From Nocardioides scoriae (GTDB lineage: Bacteria > Actinomycetota > Actinomycetes > Propionibacteriales > Nocardioidaceae), in NCBI RefSeq assembly GCF_900104965.1, contig NZ_LT629757.1, positions 3,286,001 through 3,350,000 of the forward strand: DNA of 64,000 bases, written 5' to 3'. Positions 34,835 through 42,772 of the stretch are shown one piece after another. A model generated the notes under the pieces. That model was given only the letters and a program-made list of their open reading frames with translations, was not told the DNA's origin and did no database searches. The position numbers and the translations under genes are program-made. How positions within the stretch are numbered: the stretch's first letter is position 1; each line of letters starts with the position of its first letter.

Positions 34835-36262
34835 ATGGCAGGCTTGGCCTTCCTCGAGAAGAAGAACACCGTGGCCCGACCGGGCTACAGCAAGTGGCTC
34901 ATCCCCCCGGCCGCGCTCTGCGTCCACCTCAGCATCGGCCAGGTCTACGCCTTCTCGGTGTTCAAGGCCTCGCTGGTGCAGCGCTTCGAGTCCTCGCAGA
35001 CCGCGGTGGCGTGGATCTTCTCCATCGCCATCGTCATGCTCGGCCTCTCGGCCGCCGTGCTCGGCACCTGGGTGGAGCGCAACGGCCCCCGCAAGGCGAT
35101 GGTCGCCGCCGGCCTGTGCTGGAGCACCGGCTTCCTCGTCGGCTCGCTCGGCATCGCGATCGGCAGCCTGCCGCTGCTCTACCTCGGCTACGGCGTCATC
35201 GGCGGCATCGGCCTGGGCATCGGCTACATCTCGCCGGTCTCCACGCTGATCAAGTGGTTCCCCGACAAGCCGGGCCTGGCCACCGGCATGGCCATCATGG
35301 GCTTCGGTGGTGGCGCGCTCATCGCCTCGCCGCTGTCCACGCTGCTGCTCGGCACGTTCGACCCGGGCTTCGACCCGGCCAACACCGACAACGGCGCCAG
35401 CGCCTCGGCCCTGGCCAGCACCTTCCTGACCCTCGGCCTGGTCTACCTCGTCTTCATGATGATCGGCGCCGCGCTGATCCGCCTGCCACCCGGCTTCGAG
35501 GACGACGCCACCGCCGCGCACCAGCCCGGTCGCAACGGCGCGCTCGTCCGCGCCAAGCAGGCCATCCGCACGCCGCAGTTCGCGCTGCTGTGGGTGGTGC
35601 TGTTCTGCAACGTCACCGCGGGCATCGGCATCCTCGAGCAGGCCGCGCCGATGATCCAGGACTTCTTCCGCGACGGCCAGGACTCCAGCGTCTCGGCCGC
35701 CGAGGCCGCTGGCTTCGTCGGCATGCTGAGCCTGGCCAACATGGCCGGACGCTTCGTGTGGTCGAGCCTGTCGGACCGCATCGGACGCAAGCCGATCTAC
35801 ATGATGTACCTCGGGGTGGGACTGGTCCTCTACGTCCTGCTGGCGACGATCGGCCAGCAGTCGACGGCCGTGTTCGTCGTGCTGGCGCTGGTGATCATCA
35901 GCTACTACGGCGGTGGCTTCGCGACCGTCCCGGCGTACCTCAAGGACCTGTTCGGCACCCTCGAGGTCGGGGCCATCCACGGTCGCCTGCTGACCGCGTG
36001 GGCGGCAGCCGGCGTGATGGGGCCGCTCATCGTCAACGGCTTCCTCGACGCGGCCGGCGAGCCCGGCTCGCTGGTGGCCTCGGACTACCACCCCGCGCTG
36101 ATCACGATGGTCGTCGTGCTCGCGGTGGGCTTCGTCGCCAACCTGCTCGTCAAGCCGGTCGACGAGAAGCACTTCGACCAGGACGCCCTGTCCACCCACG
36201 CCGAGCGCAGCTCCGGAGCCGGCCGCTCCGGTGAGCCCGCCACCTCAGGAGGCACCCGATGA
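34835..36262 (+). CDS. OFA family MFS transporter (oxalate/formate antiporter-like)
   Basis: 475 residues from ATG 34835 with AGGAGG upstream. Twelve helices; family blocks are SIGQVYAFSVFKASLVQRFE, VISGI-like GYGVIGGIGLGIGYISPVSTLIKWFPDKPG and RFVWSSLSDRIGRKPIYMMYLG. OFA members exchange small carboxylates such as oxalate and formate. Formate is a product of the hutF route (via N-formylglutamate), so a link is conceivable but not demonstrated. Overlaps a small membrane subunit gene by ATGA. Confidence 0.88.
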   Translation: MAGLAFLEKKNTVARPGYSKWLIPPAALCVHLSIGQVYAFSVFKASLVQRFESSQTAVAWIFSIAIVMLGLSAAVLGTWVERNGPRKAMVAAGLCWSTGFLVGSLGIAIGSLPLLYLGYGVIGGIGLGIGYISPVSTLIKWFPDKPGLATGMAIMGFGGGALIASPLSTLLLGTFDPGFDPANTDNGASASALASTFLTLGLVYLVFMMIGAALIRLPPGFEDDATAAHQPGRNGALVRAKQAIRTPQFALLWVVLFCNVTAGIGILEQAAPMIQDFFRDGQDSSVSAAEAAGFVGMLSLANMAGRFVWSSLSDRIGRKPIYMMYLGVGLVLYVLLATIGQQSTAVFVVLALVIISYYGGGFATVPAYLKDLFGTLEVGAIHGRLLTAWAAAGVMGPLIVNGFLDAAGEPGSLVASDYHPALITMVVVLAVGFVANLLVKPVDEKHFDQDALSTHAERSSGAGRSGEPATSGGTR

Positions 36263-36390
36263 GCCAGCACGACGCGCACGACCGCCCCACCAGCCCGCTG
36301 CTCGTCACGCTCGCGTGGCTGCTCGTCTCGGTGCCGCTGGCCTACGGCCTGTGGCAGACCCTGGTCAAGGCCGCCCAGCTGCTCGGCTGA
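36259..36390 (+). CDS. MFS transporter small subunit
   Basis: 43 residues from ATG 36259: MSQHDAHDRPTSP, one membrane helix LLVTLAWLLVSVPLAYGLWQ and a short amphipathic end. Such single-helix peptides are regularly encoded directly after OFA transporters in actinobacteria and are annotated as small subunits. The ATGA overlap supports co-production. Confidence 0.8.
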   Translation: MSQHDAHDRPTSPLLVTLAWLLVSVPLAYGLWQTLVKAAQLLG

Positions 36391-36401
36391 GGACCACCCG
36401 C

Positions 36402-36440
36402 GACGCGGAGGTGCCCCTGGGGGGAGGGGCCCTCCGCGTC
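36402..36440. terminator. Strong terminator hairpin
   Basis: GACGCGGAGG-T-GCCCCT pairs with AGGGGC-CCTCCGCGTC around a GGGGGG loop: a 16-bp stem with one bulge. It lies 12 nt after the small-subunit stop and faces the convergent response regulator gene, so it may end both transcripts. Confidence 0.75.
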
Positions 36441-36578
36441 CGGTGGTGCCGGGTGGGCCACAGGGGGTCGTGCCCACCTGGGTCGAGTCTGCCGCGCCGT
36501 ACGCGTGCACGCCTGAGCCGACGGGCCCCACCCGGACTGGCCCCGATGCACCACGTGGCGGCACGCACCCGGCCGCCC

Positions 36579-37253
36579 TCAGCGGTCGGGGAGCAGGCCC
36601 TCGCGGACGGCGATCGAGAGCGCCTCGAGCTTGGAGTGCGCGCCCAGCTTGGCCGACAGGTTGGCGATGTGGTTGCGCACGGTGTGGACGCTGACCACCA
36701 GCTGCGCCGCGATCGCGGCGTTGGTCATGCCGCGTGCGAGCAGCCCCAGGACCTCGTGCTCGCGGTCGGTCAGCTCCTGGTGCCGTGCACCCGAGCTCCG
36801 CGTGAGCCGCGGCAGCAGCCGGGCGAGCATCTCGGGGGAGATCAGGGCCTCCCCGGAGGCGGCGGCCCGCACCGCGGCGGTGACCTCCGCCAGACCGCGG
36901 GTCTTCGACACGAACCCGGACGCGCCGGCCTCGATGGCGGCGACGAGCACGTGGTCGGCCGCCGTGGCCGTGAGGACCACGACGTGCATCTGCTCGCGCA
37001 GCGCCCGCAGCTCGGGGATCGCGCTGACGCCGTCGCCGTCGGGCAGGCGGTGGTCGAGGAGCAGCACGTCGGGCTGCGTGCTCCGCACGAGGGTGCGGGC
37101 CTGCTCCAGGCTCCGGGCGACGCCGACGGAGGTGAGGTCCGGCTCGGCGTCGAGCACCATCGACAGGCTGGTGGCCAGCACCTCGTGGTCGTCGACCACG
37201 AGCACGCGCGTGGGTGAGGTGTCGCTCTCCTGGACGTCGTCCGTGGCGTTCAT
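36579..37253 (-). CDS. NarL/LuxR-type response regulator
   Basis: 224 residues from ATG 37253. Receiver domain 15-130: acidic pocket VVDDHE, phospho-acceptor Asp67 in LLLDHRLPDGDG, and conserved Lys in GFVSKTRG. C-terminal LuxR helix-turn-helix, residues 158-224: LTDREHEVLGLLARGMTNAAIAAQL with VSVHTVRNHIANLSAKLGAHSKLEAL. It is divergent from a second response regulator and a histidine kinase, which is its probable sensor. Targets unknown. Confidence 0.92.
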   Translation of the reverse strand: MNATDDVQESDTSPTRVLVVDDHEVLATSLSMVLDAEPDLTSVGVARSLEQARTLVRSTQPDVLLLDHRLPDGDGVSAIPELRALREQMHVVVLTATAADHVLVAAIEAGASGFVSKTRGLAEVTAAVRAAASGEALISPEMLARLLPRLTRSSGARHQELTDREHEVLGLLARGMTNAAIAAQLVVSVHTVRNHIANLSAKLGAHSKLEALSIAVREGLLPDR

Positions 37254-37414
37254 GGGTCCCCCACCCGGGGTGCGTGGTCGCACCCCTCCCCCGAGCCGAG
37301 CGGCCGGGGGCCGCTCGATCTGGTGCCAAGGTACTAGACCGACTGGTGCCTGCACGCGTTTCGCCGGCCGCGACTTCGGCGGAGACTGGAGGCCCCCAGC
37401 CAGGGAGCCAGACG

Positions 37415-37870
37415 ATGACCAGCACCCGCGTAGTGGTGGCGGACGACGACAGCACCTTCCGGAGCGCGCTGGTCGACGTCCTGGGCGTCGACCCGGGCAT
37501 CGAGGTGGTGGCGTCGCTGTCCTCGGGCGCGGGGCTCGTCGAGACCCTGGCCCGCACCCACGCCGACGTCGCCCTGGTCGACGTCCGGATGCCCGACGGT
37601 GGCGTCCACGCCGCCCGGTCGGTGCGCGAGGCGTGCGAGGACGGACGCCTCCACGAGGTCGCGGTCGTCGCGATCTCGGCGCAGGCCGCGACCCACACCG
37701 TCGTGTCCCTGCTGCGCGAGGGAGCCGTGGGCTACCTCGTCAAGGGCCACCTCGGGGGGGACCTGGGGTCCCTGGTCAAGAGGTGCGCCCGTGGCGAGGT
37801 CGTCGTGGCCGGCCCGTCGGGCGCCGAGGCGCTGCGAACACTGGTCCGGGACGGGCACGTGCTGACGTGA
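37415..37870 (+). CDS. Single-domain response regulator receiver protein
   Basis: 151 residues from ATG 37415. A receiver domain only: acidic residues VVADDDS, acceptor Asp56 in ALVDVRMPDGG, and Lys110 in GYLVKG. No DNA-binding domain follows, just about 30 residues. The histidine kinase gene begins 26 nt after the stop, so this may be a phosphate sink or a partner-protein regulator in the same phosphorelay. Confidence 0.85.
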   Translation: MTSTRVVVADDDSTFRSALVDVLGVDPGIEVVASLSSGAGLVETLARTHADVALVDVRMPDGGVHAARSVREACEDGRLHEVAVVAISAQAATHTVVSLLREGAVGYLVKGHLGGDLGSLVKRCARGEVVVAGPSGAEALRTLVRDGHVLT

Positions 37871-37895
37871 CGCCGCGGCGACACCGGCGGCGGCG

Positions 37896-39512
37896 GTGAT
37901 CCGACACCTGCGTCGTCTGGAGGACGCCGACAGCGTCTTCGCGGTGCTGCACGCCGCGCCCACCCCCGTGATCGCCGTCGACGACACCGGTCTGGTCGAC
38001 TTCGCCAACAGCGCGGCCCTCGCGGCGTTCGGGTACGAGCTGGACGACCTCCTCGGCCGTCGGGTGGAGGAGCTGGTCCCGGAGTCCGCCCGGGATCGTC
38101 ACGTCCAGCTCCGCGCGGGGTACGCCGCGCACCCGCGCGCCCGCGATCTCGGAGCGGGTCTGCACCTGGCTGCGCGACGGCGCGACGGCAGCACCTTCCC
38201 GGTCGAGATCAGCCTCATCCCGCTGCGCAGCGGCGACGGGCTCTGGACCATCGCGTCCGTGGTCGACGTCAGCGGCCGGTTGGCCACCGAGGAGCGGCTG
38301 CGCGAGCTGGGTCGGTCCTACCAGACGCTGGCGGAGCTGAACGAGGTCGTGGTCCGAGCGGGCGACGAGCAGGCGCTGTTCGCCGAGACCTGCCGGGTCG
38401 CGGTCGAGCGGGGTGGCTACCTGGGCGCCTGGGTGGGTCGCGCGGACGATGCGGGGCGGGTCCACTCCGCCGCCTCTGCCGGCGCACTGGACGGCTACGT
38501 CGCCGCGCTGGACATCAGCATCGATCCGGCGCACCCCCGGGGCAACGGCCCCACTGCGCTGGCGCTGCGCGAGGGGCGCCCGTGGTTCACCTCCGACTTC
38601 GGCAACGACGAGATCGTGCGGCCGTTCCGAGACCTCGCCGCGCCGTACGGCATCGGCTCCTCGGCCACGGTGCCGCTCGTCCAGGGGGGCGTCCCCGCCG
38701 CGGTGCTGTGCCTCTACTCCGAGCACCCGGGTGCCTTCGGCGGCGAGACCGGCGCGCTGCTGCGCTCGCTGGGGGAGAACGTCTCCTTCGCCCTGGACGG
38801 ATTCGCCGTGCGGCGCCAGCTCGAGCAGCTGGCGCTCGAGCGCCACGAGCTGTCCGAGCGGCTGGCGGACGCGCAGGAGCGGGAGCGGTCCCGGATCGCC
38901 GCCGGCATCCACGACGACTCCCTGCAGTCGCTCGCCGCCCTCGAGCTGCGGCTGGGGATGCTCGAGGGGCAGGTCGCGGCCCACGACCCCGACCTCGCCG
39001 CGCAGGTCGGGTCGGTGGGGGCCACGCTGCGCCACGTCGTGACCGGGCTGCGGGACCTGCTCTTCGAGCTGGAGCCGGTCGGTCACGAGGTCCCCTCCGA
39101 GGCCCTGCTGCGCGACGCCGTCGAGCAGGTGCTCGGGGACGCGGGGGTCGAGGTCGTGGTGGACGTCCGGCTGGACGACGGGCCCGCGCCCACCCTGCCC
39201 GATGCGGTCCGGGTCCAAGCGCTGCGCATCCTCAAGGAGGCGCTGTGGAACGTGCGCCACCACGCCGGGGCCCGTCACGTCGTGCTGGCCGCCACCACGG
39301 TCGGGGGCGGGATGGCGGTCACCCTGACCGACGACGGTGTCGGGTTCGACCCCACCGCGGACCGAGGGGCCGGCCACCGCGGCCTGGGCAACATGCACGA
39401 CCGGGCGGCACTCGTGGGGGGGCACCTGGACGTCGAGAGCGTCCCGGGCGCGGGCACCGTCGTACGACTGTGGGTCCCGTCCACCGGCGACGCACCAGCG
39501 CCATCGCACTAG
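37896..39512 (+). CDS. PAS-GAF sensor histidine kinase (NarL-system type)
   Basis: 538 residues from GTG 37896, soluble with no membrane helix. PAS domain about 10-125 (VFAVLHAAPTPVIAVDDTG), GAF domain about 145-305, HisKA_3 dimerisation helix with phospho-acceptor His339 in SRIAAGIHDDSLQSLAAL, and an HATPase domain with N-box LKEALWNVRHHAGA, DDGVGFDP and GLGNMHDRAALVGG. Kinases of this type signal to LuxR-type regulators, so the divergent regulator at 36579-37253 is the natural partner. The ligand of the PAS or GAF domains is unknown. Confidence 0.92.
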   Translation: MIRHLRRLEDADSVFAVLHAAPTPVIAVDDTGLVDFANSAALAAFGYELDDLLGRRVEELVPESARDRHVQLRAGYAAHPRARDLGAGLHLAARRRDGSTFPVEISLIPLRSGDGLWTIASVVDVSGRLATEERLRELGRSYQTLAELNEVVVRAGDEQALFAETCRVAVERGGYLGAWVGRADDAGRVHSAASAGALDGYVAALDISIDPAHPRGNGPTALALREGRPWFTSDFGNDEIVRPFRDLAAPYGIGSSATVPLVQGGVPAAVLCLYSEHPGAFGGETGALLRSLGENVSFALDGFAVRRQLEQLALERHELSERLADAQERERSRIAAGIHDDSLQSLAALELRLGMLEGQVAAHDPDLAAQVGSVGATLRHVVTGLRDLLFELEPVGHEVPSEALLRDAVEQVLGDAGVEVVVDVRLDDGPAPTLPDAVRVQALRILKEALWNVRHHAGARHVVLAATTVGGGMAVTLTDDGVGFDPTADRGAGHRGLGNMHDRAALVGGHLDVESVPGAGTVVRLWVPSTGDAPAPSH

Positions 39513-39565
39513 TCAGGACCCCACCTGCGCGCCTGTCGGACGGCTGCGTCGCGGTGCCACCCTGG

Positions 39566-40048
39566 ATGGATGAGCACCCCTCCGCCCCGCGACACCGCGA
39601 TCCTGTGAACCGTCCTGCCGGTGCGGGCGAGACGGCGATCCCGGTCGCCGTCGCCGTCCCGTCCGGTCGGGACGCCGTCCGTCACGACCTCGTGGAGCTG
39701 CTGGACCACGAGCTCCGCACTCCGTCGACGAGCGTCGTGGGACTGGTCGAGCTGCTGCTCGACGGCGAGGTGGGGCCGCTCAGCGAGGCCCAGGCGTCGA
39801 TGCTGCGACGGGTGTCCGTGAACAGCCTGCGCTTGAGCGCCGCCGTCGAGCAGGTGCTCGACGTGTGCCACCACAGCACCGGGGCGCAGGAGCAGGGCCC
39901 CGACCTGGCCGTCGTGCTCGAGGCCCTCGGCTCCTGGGCGCGAGGTCGGGGATCGGTGCCGGGGTCGACCCCACCTCCCCCGGCTCGTCGGTTCGTCCCC
40001 ATGCCGGCTCGGGACGCCAGTCGGGGTCGACCTACCCTGGCGGGGTGA
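39566..40048 (+). CDS. Orphan HisKA-domain protein lacking a kinase ATPase domain
   Basis: 160 residues from ATG 39566 (a GTG at 39605 is an alternative). The recognisable part is a HisKA helix pair, VELLDHELRTPSTSVVGLVELLLDGEVGPLS then RRVSVNSLRLSAAVEQVL, with phospho-acceptor His in the classical H-E-L-R-T-P box. The usual HATPase domain is absent; after residue 115 the sequence becomes Pro/Arg-rich and ends. This is either the truncated remnant of a kinase or a phosphotransfer/dimerisation module. Its stop overlaps the next gene by GTGA. Confidence 0.6.
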   Translation: MDEHPSAPRHRDPVNRPAGAGETAIPVAVAVPSGRDAVRHDLVELLDHELRTPSTSVVGLVELLLDGEVGPLSEAQASMLRRVSVNSLRLSAAVEQVLDVCHHSTGAQEQGPDLAVVLEALGSWARGRGSVPGSTPPPPARRFVPMPARDASRGRPTLAG

Positions 40049-40257
40049 AGCTCGAGCGCAAGCACGCCCTGGTCCTGGTCGCCGTCGCGGTGTGGAACGT
40101 CGTCACCTACGCGCAGTTCACCAAGGCGCTGGTGCAGACCGAGGAGGACCGCCCGACCGGCTACTTCGTGGCCCACGGCGTGCTGATCGTGGTCAACCTG
40201 GTGATCGCCGTGGTGCTGGGCCGGTGGGGCCTGCGCGCGCTGCGTGCCAGCCGCTGA
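40045..40257 (+). CDS. SCO4848-family small membrane protein
   Basis: 70 residues from GTG 40045. Two hydrophobic helices, HALVLVAVAVWNVVTYAQF and YFVAHGVLIVVNLVIAVVLG, are separated by the polar TKALVQTEEDRPTG. This matches a conserved actinobacterial membrane protein of unknown role (SCO4848 type). It overlaps both neighbours. Confidence 0.75.
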   Translation: MKLERKHALVLVAVAVWNVVTYAQFTKALVQTEEDRPTGYFVAHGVLIVVNLVIAVVLGRWGLRALRASR

Positions 40258-41521
40258 GCCCGCCGCCCCGGGTCCCCGCCCGGGGCTCGGCCGCGGCTTC
40301 CGCCGGCTGTTCGGCGCCAGCGCGACCAGCAACCTCTCCGACGGGGTGCTGCAGGCGGCGCTGCCGCTCCTGGCCGCCAGCCTGACCCGCGACCCGGTCG
40401 CCGTCGCGACCGTCTCCGCGCTGGCCTTCGTGCCGTGGCTGCTGTTCTCGCTGCCGGCCGGCACCCTGGTGGACCGGGTCGACCGCCGGGCCGCGATGGC
40501 GGCGGCCAACATCGGGCGCGCGGCGGCGCTGGGGCTGCTGGCCGCCGCGGTGGTCGCGGGCGTCGCCACGCTCCCGGTGCTGGGGGCGGCGGCGTTCGTG
40601 CTCGGCTGCGCCGAGACGGTCCACGACAACGCGGCACGCGCGCTGCTCCCGGCCGTGGTCGAGCGCCACCAGCTGGAGCGGGGCAACAGCCTGCTCGCCA
40701 CCGCCGAGAGCGTCGGCAACCAGTTCGCCGGCGCTCCGGTGGGGGCGTGGCTCTTCGCGGCCGCGGCCAGCCTGCCGCTGTGGTCCGGTGCCGGGGGGTA
40801 CGCCGTGGCGGCGCTGCTCGTCCTGGGCGTGGCCGTGCGCCGCCCGGCCGCACCGGCCCGCGCGACCGACGCCGGTGCCACGACCGCCGCGCGGCCCACC
40901 CTGCGCGCCGCGACGGCCGAGGGGCTGCGCTGGCTGCTCCACCACCGGCTGCTGCGCTCGCTGATGGTGCTGACCTCGGTCCAGGCCATGTGCCACTCGC
41001 TGGTGCAGGGCGTGCTGGTGCTCTACGCCCTCGAGGCGGTCGGCCTGGGGGAGCGCGGGTTCGGCGTGATGCTGGCCGCCGGGGGGATCGGGGCGGTGGT
41101 CGGCGCGCTGGCCTCGCCGTACGTCACGCGCACGCTGGGCCGCACCCACGCCATGGGCGTCACCGGCGTGCTGTCGGCCGCCGCCCTGCTCGCCATGGGC
41201 CTGGCGCCGCACCCCGTCGTCGCGGTGGCCGGCTTCGCCACCAGCGCGGCAGCGGTCTCGGCGTTCAACGTGCAGGTGATGTCGGTGCGCCAGGCGCTGG
41301 TGCCCGAGGTGCTCTTCGGCCGGGTGCAGGGCGCCTACCGCACCGTGATCTGGGGTGGCATCCCGCTCGGCACCCTCGGGGGCGGCGCGCTCGCGTCGGT
41401 GGCGGGGCTGCCGGCCGTCTTCGTGGTCTCCGGCGTCGGCGGGATCGCCATCGGCGCCGGCGTGTGGTGGCTGCTGCACGGTCATCGTGCGGACATCGAG
41501 GCCGGATTCGCCACACCCTGA
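40244..41521 (+). CDS. MFS transporter (MFS_3, enterobactin-exporter-like)
   Basis: 425 residues from GTG 40244, overlapping the preceding gene by 14 nt. Twelve-helix pattern with ATSNLSDGVLQAALPLLAASLTRDP at the N-terminus, the motif LVDRVDRRAAMAAANIGRA after helix 2, and ETVHDNAARALLPAVVERHQLERGNSLL, which is typical of the EntS-like subgroup. It is an exporter of unknown substrate. Confidence 0.85.
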   Translation: MPAAEPAAPGPRPGLGRGFRRLFGASATSNLSDGVLQAALPLLAASLTRDPVAVATVSALAFVPWLLFSLPAGTLVDRVDRRAAMAAANIGRAAALGLLAAAVVAGVATLPVLGAAAFVLGCAETVHDNAARALLPAVVERHQLERGNSLLATAESVGNQFAGAPVGAWLFAAAASLPLWSGAGGYAVAALLVLGVAVRRPAAPARATDAGATTAARPTLRAATAEGLRWLLHHRLLRSLMVLTSVQAMCHSLVQGVLVLYALEAVGLGERGFGVMLAAGGIGAVVGALASPYVTRTLGRTHAMGVTGVLSAAALLAMGLAPHPVVAVAGFATSAAAVSAFNVQVMSVRQALVPEVLFGRVQGAYRTVIWGGIPLGTLGGGALASVAGLPAVFVVSGVGGIAIGAGVWWLLHGHRADIEAGFATP

Positions 41522-41602
41522 GGCCGTACGCCGCACCGGCCGCAGGAGTTCCCGCCCCCGGGCGCCGGTCGGTCACGATTGGGCAACGGGGGACCCGCCT
41601 GC

Positions 41603-41631
41603 TTGACCGGGGTGGGGCCGCGGACCAAGGT
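41603..41631 (+). promoter_or_regulatory. Candidate sigma-70-type promoter of the peptide ABC operon
   Basis: TTGACC (41603-41608) and CAAGGT (41626-41631) are spaced by 17 nt, 86 nt before the first permease start. The rest of 41522-41717 holds no gene I can support. Confidence 0.35.
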
Positions 41632-41717
41632 GAGTCGACCGCGCCGCCCGACGTGGTCCGGACCCCGGCCACCGAGGGGCCGAGGAGATCGTCCGACCAG
41701 CCTGGGAGGCCCCCGAG

Positions 41718-42707
41718 TTGAGCACGCTGGAGGACCCCTCGTCCGCCATGGCGGACCCCGAGGCCATCGCCGCGGGCGAGCAGCGCATCGAGGGTCGCTC
41801 GCTCTCCCAGATCGCGTGGGGACGGCTGCGCCGCGACAAGGTGGCGCTCGCGGGCGCCGGCTTCATCGTCTTCCTGGTGCTGGTGGCGCTGTTCGCCCCG
41901 CTGCTGGTCAAGATCACCGGCGGCCCGCCCGACGAGTACCACGAGGACCTGCTCAACATGGGCCTCGGCGGCATCCCCTACGGCACCTTCGGCGGGATGA
42001 GCTGGGCCCACCCGATGGGCCTGGAGACGGTCAACGGCCGCGACATCTTCAGCCGGGTCCTCTACGGCGCCCGGATCTCGCTGCTGATCGCGATCCTCGC
42101 CACCTTCGTCTCGGTCGTCATCGGCACCACGATCGGCATCGTCGCGGGGTTCTTCGGCGGCTGGGTCGACGCGGTCCTGTCGCGGATCATGGACATCTTC
42201 CTGGCGTTCCCGCTGCTGGTGTTCGCGATCGCGCTCTCGGGCGTCATCCCCGACAAGGCGTTCGGCCTCTCGGGCCTGCCGCTGCGGCTCTCGCTGCTGG
42301 TCTTCGTGATCGGCTTCTTCAACTGGCCCTACATCGGGCGCATCGTGCGCGGCCAGACGATCTCCCTGCGCGAGCGGGAGTACGTCGAGGCCGCCCGCAG
42401 CCTGGGTGCCCGGCGGCCCTACATCCTGTTCACCGAGCTGCTGCCCAACCTGATCGCGCCGATCCTGGTCTACGCGACGCTCATCATCCCGACCAACATC
42501 CTCTTCGAGGCGGCGCTGTCCTTCCTCGGCGTCGGCGTGCCCCCGCCGACCGCCAGCTGGGGCGGGATGCTCGCGGACGCGGTGAACTTCTACACCGTCC
42601 CGCACTTCATGTTCTGGCCCGGCCTGGCGATCTTCGCCACGGTCATGGCCTTCAACCTCTTCGGGGACGGGCTGCGCGACGCGTTCGACCCCAAGAGCAG
42701 CCGGTGA
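41718..42707 (+). CDS. Dipeptide/oligopeptide ABC transporter permease, DppC-like
   Basis: 329 residues from TTG 41718 (GGGAGG six nt upstream). An N-terminal OppC_N segment, LSQIAWGRLRRDKVALAGAGFIVFLVLVALFAPLL, leads to a binding-protein-dependent permease domain with the EAA-type loop EYVEAARSLGARRPYILFTELLPNLIAPIL near 225. It is the first gene of a five-gene importer cluster; having the C-type permease before the binding protein is a slightly unusual order. Confidence 0.9.
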   Translation: MSTLEDPSSAMADPEAIAAGEQRIEGRSLSQIAWGRLRRDKVALAGAGFIVFLVLVALFAPLLVKITGGPPDEYHEDLLNMGLGGIPYGTFGGMSWAHPMGLETVNGRDIFSRVLYGARISLLIAILATFVSVVIGTTIGIVAGFFGGWVDAVLSRIMDIFLAFPLLVFAIALSGVIPDKAFGLSGLPLRLSLLVFVIGFFNWPYIGRIVRGQTISLREREYVEAARSLGARRPYILFTELLPNLIAPILVYATLIIPTNILFEAALSFLGVGVPPPTASWGGMLADAVNFYTVPHFMFWPGLAIFATVMAFNLFGDGLRDAFDPKSSR

Positions 42708-42772
42708 GTCCTCGGACCACTGCGCTCGCACAGCCCGCGACCCTGCGCCTGCCAGGGCCGGAGGAGAGAAAG

